64,000 bases of DNA from Thiospirochaeta perfilievii (GCF_008329945.1 NZ_CP035807.1:3100001-3164000); one strand, 5' to 3'. Shown: positions 42,870-51,842, counted from the first letter of the stretch. Notes: generated from the letters alone by a model not told the origin. Numbers and translations are program-made.

Positions 42870-44771
42870 ATGAAAAAAATACTATTAACTATTTTAGTTA
42901 TTCTAGTCTCTTTAAGTTCAAATTTATGGGCTAAAGGTCAAAAAGATTATTCAAATGAGCCTGCACTTGTATTAGGAAGCGATGCTTTTAACGAAAAGTT
43001 TAGCCCTTTCTATGCTGAGTCAGGTTATGACATGGAAATAAATAAGTTGATTCAAGCAGATCTTATTGGTTTTGATCGAAATGCACAACCGGATAATACT
43101 GGGTTAGCCTACTATCAGGATCCAAAAGAGATTATTGGAGCAGATGGTAAAGTAGAGAAAACAATCTATACTTTTAAATTAAAAGATGGAATTACTTTTA
43201 GTGATGGAACACCTGTTACAATTGATGATGTAATGTTCTCATATATGGTATTAGCAGATCCTAACTATACTGGACCTTCTACACTTTATTCAGTAAATAT
43301 TATTGGAATTAATGAGTATCGATTTGATGATATGGATTATACTGATACTGTAGCTGGAATTAAATCAGCTGCTGATAATTATGAACCAACAGAGAAGGAA
43401 GTAGCTGATATGGCTGCTGAATTAACAGAATTATATGCAGCCTATGGGGTTAAAGTAGAAGACTTTTTGCCTGAAGGTCCATATTACGAAGATGATACTC
43501 TATCTGAAATTAGAAGTAGAAAATATAAGGCTGATGAAGCTGCCTATATTACAGGTAACTTATCAGATGGTATAGATGTGTTATCAATTCCTGGTATTGT
43601 TGCTAAGGATGATAAAACTATAGAAATTACAATTGTTGGGGTAGATCCTGCAGCAATATATAAAATAGGTGCTATAAATGTTGCATCTAAAGCATATTAT
43701 GGAAATGGTTTTGTTAAGGGGTCTCTAGAAGGTATTGAAGCTTTAAATGGTGCTCCAATGGGTGCTGGTGAGTATAGATATGTCTCTTTTGAGAATAACG
43801 TTGTATCCTTAGTTGCAAATGATTTATATTATAAAGGTGTTCCTAAAATTAAAAAAATCAAATATCAGGTAACTTCTACTTCTAATAAACTAGAGGCAGT
43901 TAAGTTAGGTGATTTTGATATTTCAGATCCAACTGCATCCCCAGAGATGATTAAGAGTATAGAAGAGTCTGATAATATTCATTATGAACTTATTGATAAC
44001 CTAGGTTATGGTTATATAGGAATTAATGCTACAAATGTTTCTGACAAAAATGTTAGAAAGGGTTTAATGCATTTAATGGATAGAAAGCCGGCAATACAAG
44101 CTTATTATGGAAACTTAGCATCTGTTATAGAGAGACCAATGTCTAGGGTTTCATGGGCTTATCCTAAGGACTCAACTGAGTTTTATGGGTATAATACAGA
44201 AAAAGCTTTAGAGTATTTTAAGGAAGCTGGTTACTCTGTTGTTGATGGTATTTTACAAAAAGATGGTGTTCAGTTAAGTGTTGAGATTGGTATTCCAGCT
44301 GATGGGAGTGGTTCTCACCCAGCCTATGCAATCGTTTTAGGACTAAAAAATGCTGGGGAAGCTATGGGTATGGCTGTTAACTTAACAGATTATGCAGATG
44401 GAAATAAGTTCTGGGATGACTTAGATGCAGAGAAGTTAGATATTTGGTGTGCAGCTTGGGGTGCAACTCCAGATCCAGATATGTATCAGATTTATCACTC
44501 TAAAGGTCCATCTAATAAATACAAAATTAATGATCCTGAATTAGATAAACTTATTATAGCTTCTAAAGCGACTGCTAATATTGAAGAGAGAAAAAAAATG
44601 TACTCCAAAGCCTTAGATATTATTATGGATTGGGCTGTTGAAATGCCTACTTACCAAAGGAAAAACATGTATATCTTTAATACAGATAATGTAAATGTTG
44701 ATTCGATTCCTAAGGATTTAACTCCATTCTTTGGTTATATAGATGAAATTGAAGTTATGGAATTAAAATAG
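42870..44771 (+). CDS. oppA: oligopeptide ABC transporter substrate-binding protein
   Basis: Periplasmic binding protein of the SBP_bac_5 family, 633 residues. It delivers oligopeptides to the OppBC permease. The signal peptide is MKKILLTILVILVSLSSNLWA. Family motifs FKLKDGITFSDGTPVTIDDV, GAPMGAGEYR and NATNVSDKNVRKGLMHLMDR are present in segments. It is longer than the E. coli protein (about 540), mainly through an acidic insert around residues 165-225. AAGGAG precedes ATG by about 12 bases. A stem-loop separates it from oppB, which likely keeps the binding protein in excess of the permease. Confidence 0.92.
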   Translation: MKKILLTILVILVSLSSNLWAKGQKDYSNEPALVLGSDAFNEKFSPFYAESGYDMEINKLIQADLIGFDRNAQPDNTGLAYYQDPKEIIGADGKVEKTIYTFKLKDGITFSDGTPVTIDDVMFSYMVLADPNYTGPSTLYSVNIIGINEYRFDDMDYTDTVAGIKSAADNYEPTEKEVADMAAELTELYAAYGVKVEDFLPEGPYYEDDTLSEIRSRKYKADEAAYITGNLSDGIDVLSIPGIVAKDDKTIEITIVGVDPAAIYKIGAINVASKAYYGNGFVKGSLEGIEALNGAPMGAGEYRYVSFENNVVSLVANDLYYKGVPKIKKIKYQVTSTSNKLEAVKLGDFDISDPTASPEMIKSIEESDNIHYELIDNLGYGYIGINATNVSDKNVRKGLMHLMDRKPAIQAYYGNLASVIERPMSRVSWAYPKDSTEFYGYNTEKALEYFKEAGYSVVDGILQKDGVQLSVEIGIPADGSGSHPAYAIVLGLKNAGEAMGMAVNLTDYADGNKFWDDLDAEKLDIWCAAWGATPDPDMYQIYHSKGPSNKYKINDPELDKLIIASKATANIEERKKMYSKALDIIMDWAVEMPTYQRKNMYIFNTDNVNVDSIPKDLTPFFGYIDEIEVMELK

Positions 44772-44790
44772 TCTAAATAATATTTAAAAT

Positions 44791-44830
44791 AAAACAATCC
44801 CCTTTATTTATTCTATGGGGATTGTTTTAT
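44791..44830 (+). terminator. attenuating stem-loop between oppA and oppB
   Basis: AAAACAATCCCC and GGGGATTGTTTT form a 12-bp stem with a loop of about 14 bases. Its 3' arm ends in four Ts and is followed directly by the oppB Shine-Dalgarno. The stem probably stops part of the transcripts and stabilises oppA mRNA. Confidence 0.75.
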
Positions 44831-44844
44831 AAAGGAGTAACGTT

Positions 44845-45813
44845 CTGAAGAACTTTATTATTCGTCGTCTTTTATTATCAGTCCTAATTCTTTTTGGAGT
44901 TTCGATGATAATTTATACAATTGTTCGTATGATGCCAGGAGATTATATATCAAGTATAACTGCTGGTAATCCAATGGTAACCCCGGAAAAAATTGCTAGA
45001 CTCCGTATGTTGTATGGTCTAGATACAGGAGTAGTAGAAGGATATTTTAAGTGGCTGTCCCAGGCTATAAGAGGTAACTTTGGAGATTCTTTTATCTATA
45101 GAAAACCTGTTGCAGAGATCATAAGCTCGAAAATGTGGACTTCTTTTTCTCTAGCTTTTACAGCTTTTATTTTGGAAATAATAATAGCTGTACCATTAGG
45201 TATTATTTCTGCAACAAGACAATATTCTAAAACAGATTATGCAGTTACAACCGTAGCTTTAGTAGGTATTTCACTTCCTACCTTCTTTTTTGCAGCTATT
45301 TTACAACGTGTTTTTTCCATGGAATTAGGTCTTTTACCACTTCAAGGTATGGTTACTGCCCGTTATGATTATCAGGGATTTATGTTGTTTTTAGATATTG
45401 CTAAGCATTTTATACTGCCAATTACTGTTTTTGTTATAACTGGTGTTGGTTCCTTAATGAGATATAGTAGAACAAATATGTTAGAAGTTTTAAATGCGGA
45501 TTACGTTAGAACAGCTAGGGCTAAGGGGTTAAGTGAGCAAACTGTAATTTATAAACACGCGTTTAGAAACACTCTTATTCCAATTGTAACTTTAATTGGA
45601 GGATCACTTCCTGGTCTATTTTCTGGGGCTATTATTACAGAAGGGATATTTGCAATTGATGGTCTAGGTCGTACAGCTTTAATCGCACTAAGAATGGGTG
45701 ATATTCCGTTTATTATGGCATTTAATATGTTTCTTGCTGTATTAACCCTGTTAGGTACTATAATAGCAGATATTTTATACGCTGTTGTTGATCCTAGGGT
45801 AAGGTTAAGTTAG
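44845..45813 (+). CDS. oppB: oligopeptide ABC transporter permease OppB, CTG start
   Basis: Inner-membrane permease of about 322 residues. The full N-terminus (KNFIIRRLLLSVLILFGVSM) matches the OppB/DppB pattern (FIxRRLL) only if translation starts at CTG 44845. AAGGAG ends 7 bases before this CTG. The first ATG (44905) falls inside the first membrane helix, and no GTG or TTG occurs between. The permease EAA-loop segment ADYVRTARAKGLSEQTVIYKHAFRNT is clear in two parts. It forms a channel with OppC, powered by OppD and OppF. Confidence 0.92.
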   Translation: MKNFIIRRLLLSVLILFGVSMIIYTIVRMMPGDYISSITAGNPMVTPEKIARLRMLYGLDTGVVEGYFKWLSQAIRGNFGDSFIYRKPVAEIISSKMWTSFSLAFTAFILEIIIAVPLGIISATRQYSKTDYAVTTVALVGISLPTFFFAAILQRVFSMELGLLPLQGMVTARYDYQGFMLFLDIAKHFILPITVFVITGVGSLMRYSRTNMLEVLNADYVRTARAKGLSEQTVIYKHAFRNTLIPIVTLIGGSLPGLFSGAIITEGIFAIDGLGRTALIALRMGDIPFIMAFNMFLAVLTLLGTIIADILYAVVDPRVRLS

Positions 45814-45821
45814 GGGGGATT

Positions 45822-47234
45822 ATGAGTAGTGAAGAAGTGATTAAAGATGAAAAGATAATAACTCCTGGTCAATTAGTATTAAAAAGATTCAAAAAAAATA
45901 AGCTTGCCATTGTAGGTGTTTATATTCTTATTTTTATGTTTTTATTCTCTTTTATAGGACCATTTTTCTCCCCATATGGTGAGTATGAAATGTTCTATAT
46001 AGATGAATTTAACTCCGGAGTATATATTATTGGTGAAAATAACAAAATTACCGCATTAAATGGTGGAGATGGTGGTGTTAGGTGGTTTTTAGAGCTACCT
46101 AAGGACATATCTAAAGGACAGACTGCCAGTGATGGTTCTCTGATTGTAACATATAGTGATGGTGAAGTAGTTGCAATCAATCCTAAAACTGGTTTAATAG
46201 ATAAAGATTTAAGTATTAATATAGAAAACCCTATAGAGTTTAATAGAGATTGGCCAGATGAACTTGATATAACCTTAGAAAGTGGAGAATTATATGCAAC
46301 TAAGGGTGGAACAATACAAAAGTGGAGTTTTATTCATACAAGTAAAATTGTTTCGGAACCTGTTCAGGATGATTCTAGGAACCTTTTTGTATATAGTGAT
46401 ACAGATGAACTAATGTCAATTAATCCTGTAAGAGGTTTTTCTAGATGGGAGTATCAGAGTAATGATAAAATTAAATTTATTGTTAATGGACCTCAGATGG
46501 CAAGAACCCTAGCTACAAAAATGTTACCTAATAAAAAACATATTTTAGGAACAGATCGACTAGGATTGGATGTATTAACACGATTAATGTATGGTGGTCG
46601 GATCTCATTAATGGTTGGGTTTGTTGTAATAATAATCTCCCTAACACTAGGAGTATTCCTTGGTGGTGTTGCAGGTTATTATAGGTCTTGGATTGATGTC
46701 CTAATTATGAGGATTGTAGATGTTTTCAACTGTATTCCTACTATTCCAATAATGTTAATAATTAGCTCGGTAATGATATCATTAAATGTTGTACCCCAAC
46801 AGAAAATATATGTTCTCATGTTCTTTTTAGGAGCTTTAGGTTGGCCATATATTGCAAGGGTGGTTAGAGGACAAATTTTATCTCTAAGGGAACAGGAATT
46901 TATCACGGCTGTAGAGGCAACAGGTATTAAACCTATGAGAAAGATCTATAAACATTTAATTCCAAATGTAATGCCCCAACTTATTGTTATCGCAACACTT
47001 AGTATTGGTAGTGTTATATTAACAGAGTCTGCCCTCTCCTATTTAGGAATGGGGTTGGCTTTCCCCTACGCATCCTGGGGTAATATGGTTGAAGCTGTAA
47101 ACGACCCAGAAGTTCTAAGAGGATATACAAATATCTGGTTTCCACCAGGTCTATGTATTCTATTAACTGTATTGTCATTTAACTTTATAGGTGATGGTCT
47201 AAGGGATGCATTTGATCCCAAGATGAAGCGTTAG
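45822..47234 (+). CDS. oppC: oligopeptide ABC transporter permease OppC with PQQ-like periplasmic insertion
   Basis: A 470-residue permease, where OppC is normally about 300. The first membrane helix is at about 27-48 and the core continues from HILGTDRLGLDVLTRLMYGG (residues 240-259) through five further helices, with the EAA loop EQEFITAVEATGIKPMRKIY. Between them (about 58-235) lies an extra domain of four repeats resembling PQQ/beta-propeller blades: VYIIGENNKITALNGGDGG, LIVTYSDGEVVAINPKTG, ELYATKGGTIQKWSF and LFVYSDTDELMSINPVRG. This loop is predicted to lie in the periplasm next to OppA. The core assignment is secure; the role of the insertion is unknown. Confidence 0.92.
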   Translation: MSSEEVIKDEKIITPGQLVLKRFKKNKLAIVGVYILIFMFLFSFIGPFFSPYGEYEMFYIDEFNSGVYIIGENNKITALNGGDGGVRWFLELPKDISKGQTASDGSLIVTYSDGEVVAINPKTGLIDKDLSINIENPIEFNRDWPDELDITLESGELYATKGGTIQKWSFIHTSKIVSEPVQDDSRNLFVYSDTDELMSINPVRGFSRWEYQSNDKIKFIVNGPQMARTLATKMLPNKKHILGTDRLGLDVLTRLMYGGRISLMVGFVVIIISLTLGVFLGGVAGYYRSWIDVLIMRIVDVFNCIPTIPIMLIISSVMISLNVVPQQKIYVLMFFLGALGWPYIARVVRGQILSLREQEFITAVEATGIKPMRKIYKHLIPNVMPQLIVIATLSIGSVILTESALSYLGMGLAFPYASWGNMVEAVNDPEVLRGYTNIWFPPGLCILLTVLSFNFIGDGLRDAFDPKMKR

Positions 47235-47247
47235 GGGGCTAAATAGA

Positions 47248-48408
47248 ATGATTAAAACAATAAAATCACTCTTTTTTGCCAGTGGTGAAAGTAGAGAAGA
47301 GTTAAAAAGGGTTGCAAACGAAAATAAAGTAGCTATGAATCTATATAAAGCTAAGAAAAAGCGTAAATTTATTCCAGAGTCTGAATATATAACCCAAATG
47401 GAAGACTCTAATAATGTTATAGAGTTCGACAATTTACATACTTATTTTTACACAGATACAGGAACTGTTAAGGCTGTTAGTGGTGTTACTTTTTCAATTC
47501 CCAAGGGAACAACTGTAGGTGTAGTTGGAGAGTCTGGCTGTGGTAAGTCTGTTACTTCTTTATCCCTTATGAGATTGATACAAGAGCCTTCGGGGCAAAT
47601 AGTAAATGGTTCTATTAGGTATAACACGGGGGATAAAGTATTTGACTTAGCTAAAGCCCCTATAAGTAAAATGCAGGAGTTAAGGGGTAATAAGATAGGT
47701 ATGATCTTTCAGGAGCCTATGACCAGTCTAAATCCTGTATTTACAATAGGCTCACAGATTGATGAGACCATGTTATTACACTATCCAAATACCACTAAGG
47801 AACAGGCTAAGGCCAAATCTATTGAAATGTTAAATATCGTTGGTATATCTAGACCAGAGGGCATATATGACTCTTATCCTCATGAGTTATCAGGAGGTAT
47901 GAGGCAGAGGGTAATGATTGCTATGGCCCTAATCTGCGAACCAAACCTAATTGTAGCAGACGAACCAACAACAGCCTTAGATGTTACTATTCAGGCACAG
48001 ATTTTAGATTTATTACGGGATCTAAAAAGTAAGGTAAATGCTAGTATTATGTTAATAACCCACGACCTAGGTGTTATTGCAGAGATGGCAGAAACTGTAG
48101 TTGTGATGTATGCAGGTAGAGTAATAGAGCAGGGTACTTTAGATGAGATTTTTAGAGAACCTAAACATCCCTATACAAAGGGACTTCTTTTAAGTAAGCC
48201 GAGTGGAGATGGAGTTAAAAAGAAACTCTACTCAATTCCAGGAAATGTTCCAAATCCGATTGATATGCCAAATACTTGTCATTTTAAAGATAGATGTGAA
48301 TTTGCAGTTGATGCTTGTAGTGGTGTCTATCCCCCAATAACCCAGACTTCTCCAACTCAGAAAGTTGCATGCTGGTTATATAATGATGGAGAAAAAGATG
48401 GAAAATAA
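47248..48408 (+). CDS. oppD: oligopeptide ABC transporter ATP-binding protein OppD
   Basis: ATPase subunit of the oligopeptide importer. Walker A GVVGESGCGKSVTS, the ABC signature LSGGMRQRVMIAMAL and Walker B LIVADEPTTALD are intact. The C-terminal oligopeptide-transport domain contains SIPGNVPNPIDMPNTCHFKDRC-type cysteines. At 386 residues it has an N-terminal extension of roughly 55 residues (charged, KKKRKF) relative to typical OppD. The stop overlaps oppF by 11 bases. Confidence 0.95.
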   Translation: MIKTIKSLFFASGESREELKRVANENKVAMNLYKAKKKRKFIPESEYITQMEDSNNVIEFDNLHTYFYTDTGTVKAVSGVTFSIPKGTTVGVVGESGCGKSVTSLSLMRLIQEPSGQIVNGSIRYNTGDKVFDLAKAPISKMQELRGNKIGMIFQEPMTSLNPVFTIGSQIDETMLLHYPNTTKEQAKAKSIEMLNIVGISRPEGIYDSYPHELSGGMRQRVMIAMALICEPNLIVADEPTTALDVTIQAQILDLLRDLKSKVNASIMLITHDLGVIAEMAETVVVMYAGRVIEQGTLDEIFREPKHPYTKGLLLSKPSGDGVKKKLYSIPGNVPNPIDMPNTCHFKDRCEFAVDACSGVYPPITQTSPTQKVACWLYNDGEKDGK

Positions 48409-49366
48409 TTTAGTAGAAGTTAAAAACCTTAAAAAGTATTATCCTATAAAATCAGGAGTTTTACAAAAGGTAACAGGTCATGTTAAAGCAGTAGATGATG
48501 TATCTTTTAATATTGCAAAGGGTAAGTGTTTTGGTTTAGTGGGAGAGTCTGGTTGTGGTAAAACTACAATTGGTAGAACTATGATGAGACTCCACGATGT
48601 GACAGCAGGTGACGTTTCAGTTGATGGTAATGATATCTTTAAAATGAAAAATGAAGCATTAAGAAGATTTAGACCACAAATGCAGATGATATTCCAAGAT
48701 CCTTACTCATCTTTATCTCCAAGAATGCCTGTTGGAGAGATTATAGCTGAGGCTGTAAGAGAGCATAATATAGTTCCTAATAACGAATTAAGAAGTTATG
48801 TATTAAAAATGATGGATGATTGTGGTTTACAAAGACATCATATAGATAGGTACCCCCACGAATTCTCTGGAGGTCAGAGGCAACGGATATGTATTGCAAG
48901 ATCATTAGCATTAAAACCAAAGTTTGTTGTAGCTGATGAACCTGTTTCTGCCCTTGATGTCTCTATCCAGGCTCAGATAATTAACTTAATGATTGATCTA
49001 CAACATGAGTACGACTTAACTTATCTTTTTATATCCCATGATTTATCTGTGGTTGAGCATATTTCAGACAATATAGGTATTATGTATCTAGGTAGTTTAG
49101 TTGAGTTTGGACCTAAGGATCAGGTTTTTTCAAAACCTAAACATCCATATACAAAAGCTTTATTTAGTGCGGTACCATCCACAGACTTGGATAAGAAAAA
49201 AGATCGTATTATATTACAAGGGGATATTCCTTCTCCAGCAAATCCACCAAGTGGATGTAAGTTCCATACTAGGTGTCCATCTGCTATGCCAGAGTGTTCC
49301 CATATAGCTCCAGTTGAGAAGATGATAACTCCAGAGCATGGAGTATCCTGTCATTTATGGAAATAG
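48398..49366 (+). CDS. oppF: oligopeptide ABC transporter ATP-binding protein OppF
   Basis: Second ATPase of the importer, 322 residues. Walker A GLVGESGCGKTTIGR, signature FSGGQRQRICIARSLAL and Walker B FVVADEPVSALD are present, and the C-terminal Cys motif SGCKFHTRCPSAMPEC is typical. ATG 48398 is chosen because GGAG lies 6 bases upstream. The open frame begins 11 codons earlier inside oppD. The downstream 80-residue membrane gene overlaps its 3' end by 10 bases. Confidence 0.95.
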   Translation: MENNLVEVKNLKKYYPIKSGVLQKVTGHVKAVDDVSFNIAKGKCFGLVGESGCGKTTIGRTMMRLHDVTAGDVSVDGNDIFKMKNEALRRFRPQMQMIFQDPYSSLSPRMPVGEIIAEAVREHNIVPNNELRSYVLKMMDDCGLQRHHIDRYPHEFSGGQRQRICIARSLALKPKFVVADEPVSALDVSIQAQIINLMIDLQHEYDLTYLFISHDLSVVEHISDNIGIMYLGSLVEFGPKDQVFSKPKHPYTKALFSAVPSTDLDKKKDRIILQGDIPSPANPPSGCKFHTRCPSAMPECSHIAPVEKMITPEHGVSCHLWK

Positions 49367-49599
49367 AGGATGATGGAAGAACTATAGCGTCAATGGATTT
49401 TGATGCTATAGGAGGAAGAAGGAAAGGCATTAAATTTCCTAGAAAAAGTAGATCTACGTTCCAAGGTATAATTTTGACTAAAAAAGAGCGTTTTGCTATG
49501 GTAAAGGCTGCTATGTTAGCAGTCTTTCCTATTGTTTTTGCTTTTGGTGGACTATTTTTATTAGCTTTTATTCTAATGGATGTTTTTTGGCTTAATTAG
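49357..49599 (+). CDS. small single-helix membrane protein after oppF
   Basis: An 80-residue protein overlapping the end of oppF. The N-terminal half is charged and cytosolic (GGRRKGIKFPRKSRS). One C-terminal hydrophobic stretch (about 50-76, AAMLAVFPIVFAFGGLFLLAFILMDV read in two parts) is long enough for a membrane helix. It may belong to the opp operon, but no function is known. An internal ATG at 49393 is an alternative start. I do not recognise a family. Confidence 0.55.
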   Translation: MEIEDDGRTIASMDFDAIGGRRKGIKFPRKSRSTFQGIILTKKERFAMVKAAMLAVFPIVFAFGGLFLLAFILMDVFWLN

Positions 49600-49664
49600 T
49601 ATATTGTGTTAATATTTTTTATATTTTATAATATTAAAAATAAGACTAAAAGTGAGGGGATTTA

Positions 49665-50006
49665 TTGTTCTATATAAATAAAAAGTATTGGGCTTTTAAT
49701 CTCTTATTCAAAATATCATCAACACTATACTTTATGAGCTTAATAGTTTTTATAAGTTTTTTTGTTATTTCAAGGCAGGGGATTAGTATTCCTTTAGCAG
49801 CGGAATATATTGATATTTTAAGCATGATAACCTATATATCTATTGTTTTAATGTTTTTATCAATTGTAACTATTTTTGTGGTCAAAAGTCGTGTTATGAA
49901 TAAAATAAAACAGTTTTTTAAGCTACTGTTTAGGATTGTATTGTGTAGTGGTATTTTACTATTTGTAAATACAATCTATATCTTTAGTTTAGGAATAATG
50001 GAGTAA
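49665..50006 (+). CDS. small polytopic membrane protein
   Basis: A 113-residue protein with three predicted membrane helices (about 15-35, 48-71, 85-108) and short basic loops. No family is recognised. TTG 49665 is preceded by GAGGGG at a good distance; there is no ATG before residue 24. The gene lies between the opp operon and aroH and is followed after 3 bases by aroH. It may therefore be co-transcribed with aroH-glgA-map. Confidence 0.55.
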   Translation: MFYINKKYWAFNLLFKISSTLYFMSLIVFISFFVISRQGISIPLAAEYIDILSMITYISIVLMFLSIVTIFVVKSRVMNKIKQFFKLLFRIVLCSGILLFVNTIYIFSLGIME

Positions 50007-50009
50007 TAA

Positions 50010-50363
50010 ATGGTAACAGCAGTTAGAGGTGCAACAACTGTAGAGTTTGATACAGAGAGTGACACTATCGATAGAGTTTTAGAATTAGTTGATAACCTTT
50101 TTGAAAGTAATAAATTAGAAGAGTTTAATATTATTAGTATTATTTTTTCTGTAACAGATGATTTAGTAGCCATTAACCCTGCAGCAGCTTTAAGAGCAAA
50201 GGGTGGTTATGGTGATTACCCTCTATTTTGTACCCAAGAACCCAAAAGTATTGGGGCCTTAAAACAGGCTATAAGGGTTCTTATTACTTGGAATGGAGAT
50301 GGTACAAAGGGGATCCCTTGTTATCTGCACAATGCAAAAGTCCTTAGACCAGATTTAGTTTAA
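50010..50363 (+). CDS. aroH: chorismate mutase, AroH type
   Basis: A 117-residue monofunctional chorismate mutase of the trimeric AroH class, converting chorismate to prephenate for Phe/Tyr synthesis. The N-terminus VRGATTVE contains the active-site Arg7, and the segment INPAAALRAKGGY (B. subtilis AroH has a similar stretch) and the C-terminal HNAKVLRPDL complete the family pattern. GGAG lies 6-9 bases before ATG. No other aromatic-pathway gene is next to it. Confidence 0.93.
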   Translation: MVTAVRGATTVEFDTESDTIDRVLELVDNLFESNKLEEFNIISIIFSVTDDLVAINPAAALRAKGGYGDYPLFCTQEPKSIGALKQAIRVLITWNGDGTKGIPCYLHNAKVLRPDLV

Positions 50364-50365
50364 TA

Positions 50366-51841
50366 GTGGTTGTATATCAATTATCAAGGGAGTTTTATCC
50401 TTTTGCTAATGCAGGTGGATTAAAAGAGGTTGTAACTGGAATTGGTGAATCTCTCTATCTAACCGGACATAGTAGTTCTGTCTTTATTCCTTGTTATGGG
50501 TTTATTGATAAAAGTAAATATGATGAACCTGATGAATTTAGTATAAGTCCTGGTGGAATTGATACTTCTATAAGGGTTTATAAGACCGAATATAATGGGA
50601 TTAGAGTCTATCTATTGGAGTTTTCATACTTATTAGATAAAAATGATGTTTATACCTATACACACTTAGATGAGAAAAATAATCCTCTTTTTAAGCGGGG
50701 ACATGGGTTTATTGATAATCCTGAGATTAATATTATATTTCAATATGCATTCTTAAAGTATGTTGAGCTTTTTTTAATAAAACCCGATATTATCTTACTT
50801 CATGATGGGCATACTGGTTTAGTTCCAGTTATGGTTAAATCAAATCCTATATTACGAAAACTTTTTAAATATACTAAAATTTTCTTTATAATTCATAATG
50901 CAGGAATTGTTTATCATCAAAGATTTTTAAGTAAAATTTTATATAAATATAGGGTTGTAAGTAAAAAGCTAATCGCTAAAGGGTGTTTTAATGGAGAGAT
51001 AGATCCTATTTTTATTGCCGCATTATACTCTAATCCCTTAACTGTTAGCCCCTATTATGCAGAAGAGATTTTAAATTTAGTCCATGAGGATACATCTGGT
51101 AACTTTGGTCAGTTTTGCAATGAAAACTCTATTAAAATTTACGGTATTACTAATGGAGTAGATATTAAACATTTTAAAAAAATCGGAATTGAAGGTCTCC
51201 CAAATGATTACGAGAAGAATATGTTTAAAATCTCTGTATCAGAGAGTATTGGAAGGATCCGTAATGTTAAAGTATGGGGTAATATTAATTTTGATAAAGA
51301 TACACCTCTTTTTCTATTTCAGAATAGAGTAACAGAGCAGAAGGGCATTGATAAATTTATTGATGCTTATAAAAGTGTGGAGAAAAAAAATATTAAGGCT
51401 CAGTTTATTGTAATGGGTCAGGGTGAAACCAAGTATGAGAATAAGCTAATTGAGTTAGCTGAAAAATATCCAAAGAACTTCTGTTATATTCAGGGGTATG
51501 ATGAAAAAAGTGCTTTATCTCTTTTTATCGCATCTGACTATTTTATTCTAACATCTTTATGGGAACCCTGTGGATTAACGGATTTTGAGGCTCAATTAGC
51601 TGGTTCTATTCCTATTGTACATAAAACTGGAGGTCTAAAGAAAGTTATTAATGGAGAAACAGGCTTTGTTTTTGAGGATTTTAAGGACCTTGAAGAGACT
51701 ATCTATAAGTGTGTAGATATGTTTTATGATGATAAAGAGACTATAACATTAATGCAAAATCGTAGTTACAAAAACATTGAGGAAAACTACACATGGAAAA
51801 TGGTTTTACAAAATAGATATTTACCATTATTTTTTAAATGA
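50366..51841 (+). CDS. glgA: glycogen/starch synthase (GT5 family)
   Basis: A 491-residue glycosyltransferase that elongates glycogen from ADP-glucose. The N-terminal REFYPFANAGGLKEVV corresponds to the KxGGL motif of GlgA, with Asn-Ala in place of the usual Lys-Thr. The C-terminal ILTSLWEPCGLTDFEAQLAG and KTGGLKKVI are typical. The missing first Lys is notable, since it contributes to ADP-glucose binding. A related GT5 enzyme with another donor cannot be excluded. It starts at GTG 2 bases after aroH with no Shine-Dalgarno. No glgB or glgC is nearby. Confidence 0.82.
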   Translation: MVVYQLSREFYPFANAGGLKEVVTGIGESLYLTGHSSSVFIPCYGFIDKSKYDEPDEFSISPGGIDTSIRVYKTEYNGIRVYLLEFSYLLDKNDVYTYTHLDEKNNPLFKRGHGFIDNPEINIIFQYAFLKYVELFLIKPDIILLHDGHTGLVPVMVKSNPILRKLFKYTKIFFIIHNAGIVYHQRFLSKILYKYRVVSKKLIAKGCFNGEIDPIFIAALYSNPLTVSPYYAEEILNLVHEDTSGNFGQFCNENSIKIYGITNGVDIKHFKKIGIEGLPNDYEKNMFKISVSESIGRIRNVKVWGNINFDKDTPLFLFQNRVTEQKGIDKFIDAYKSVEKKNIKAQFIVMGQGETKYENKLIELAEKYPKNFCYIQGYDEKSALSLFIASDYFILTSLWEPCGLTDFEAQLAGSIPIVHKTGGLKKVINGETGFVFEDFKDLEETIYKCVDMFYDDKETITLMQNRSYKNIEENYTWKMVLQNRYLPLFFK

Positions 51842-51842
51842 T

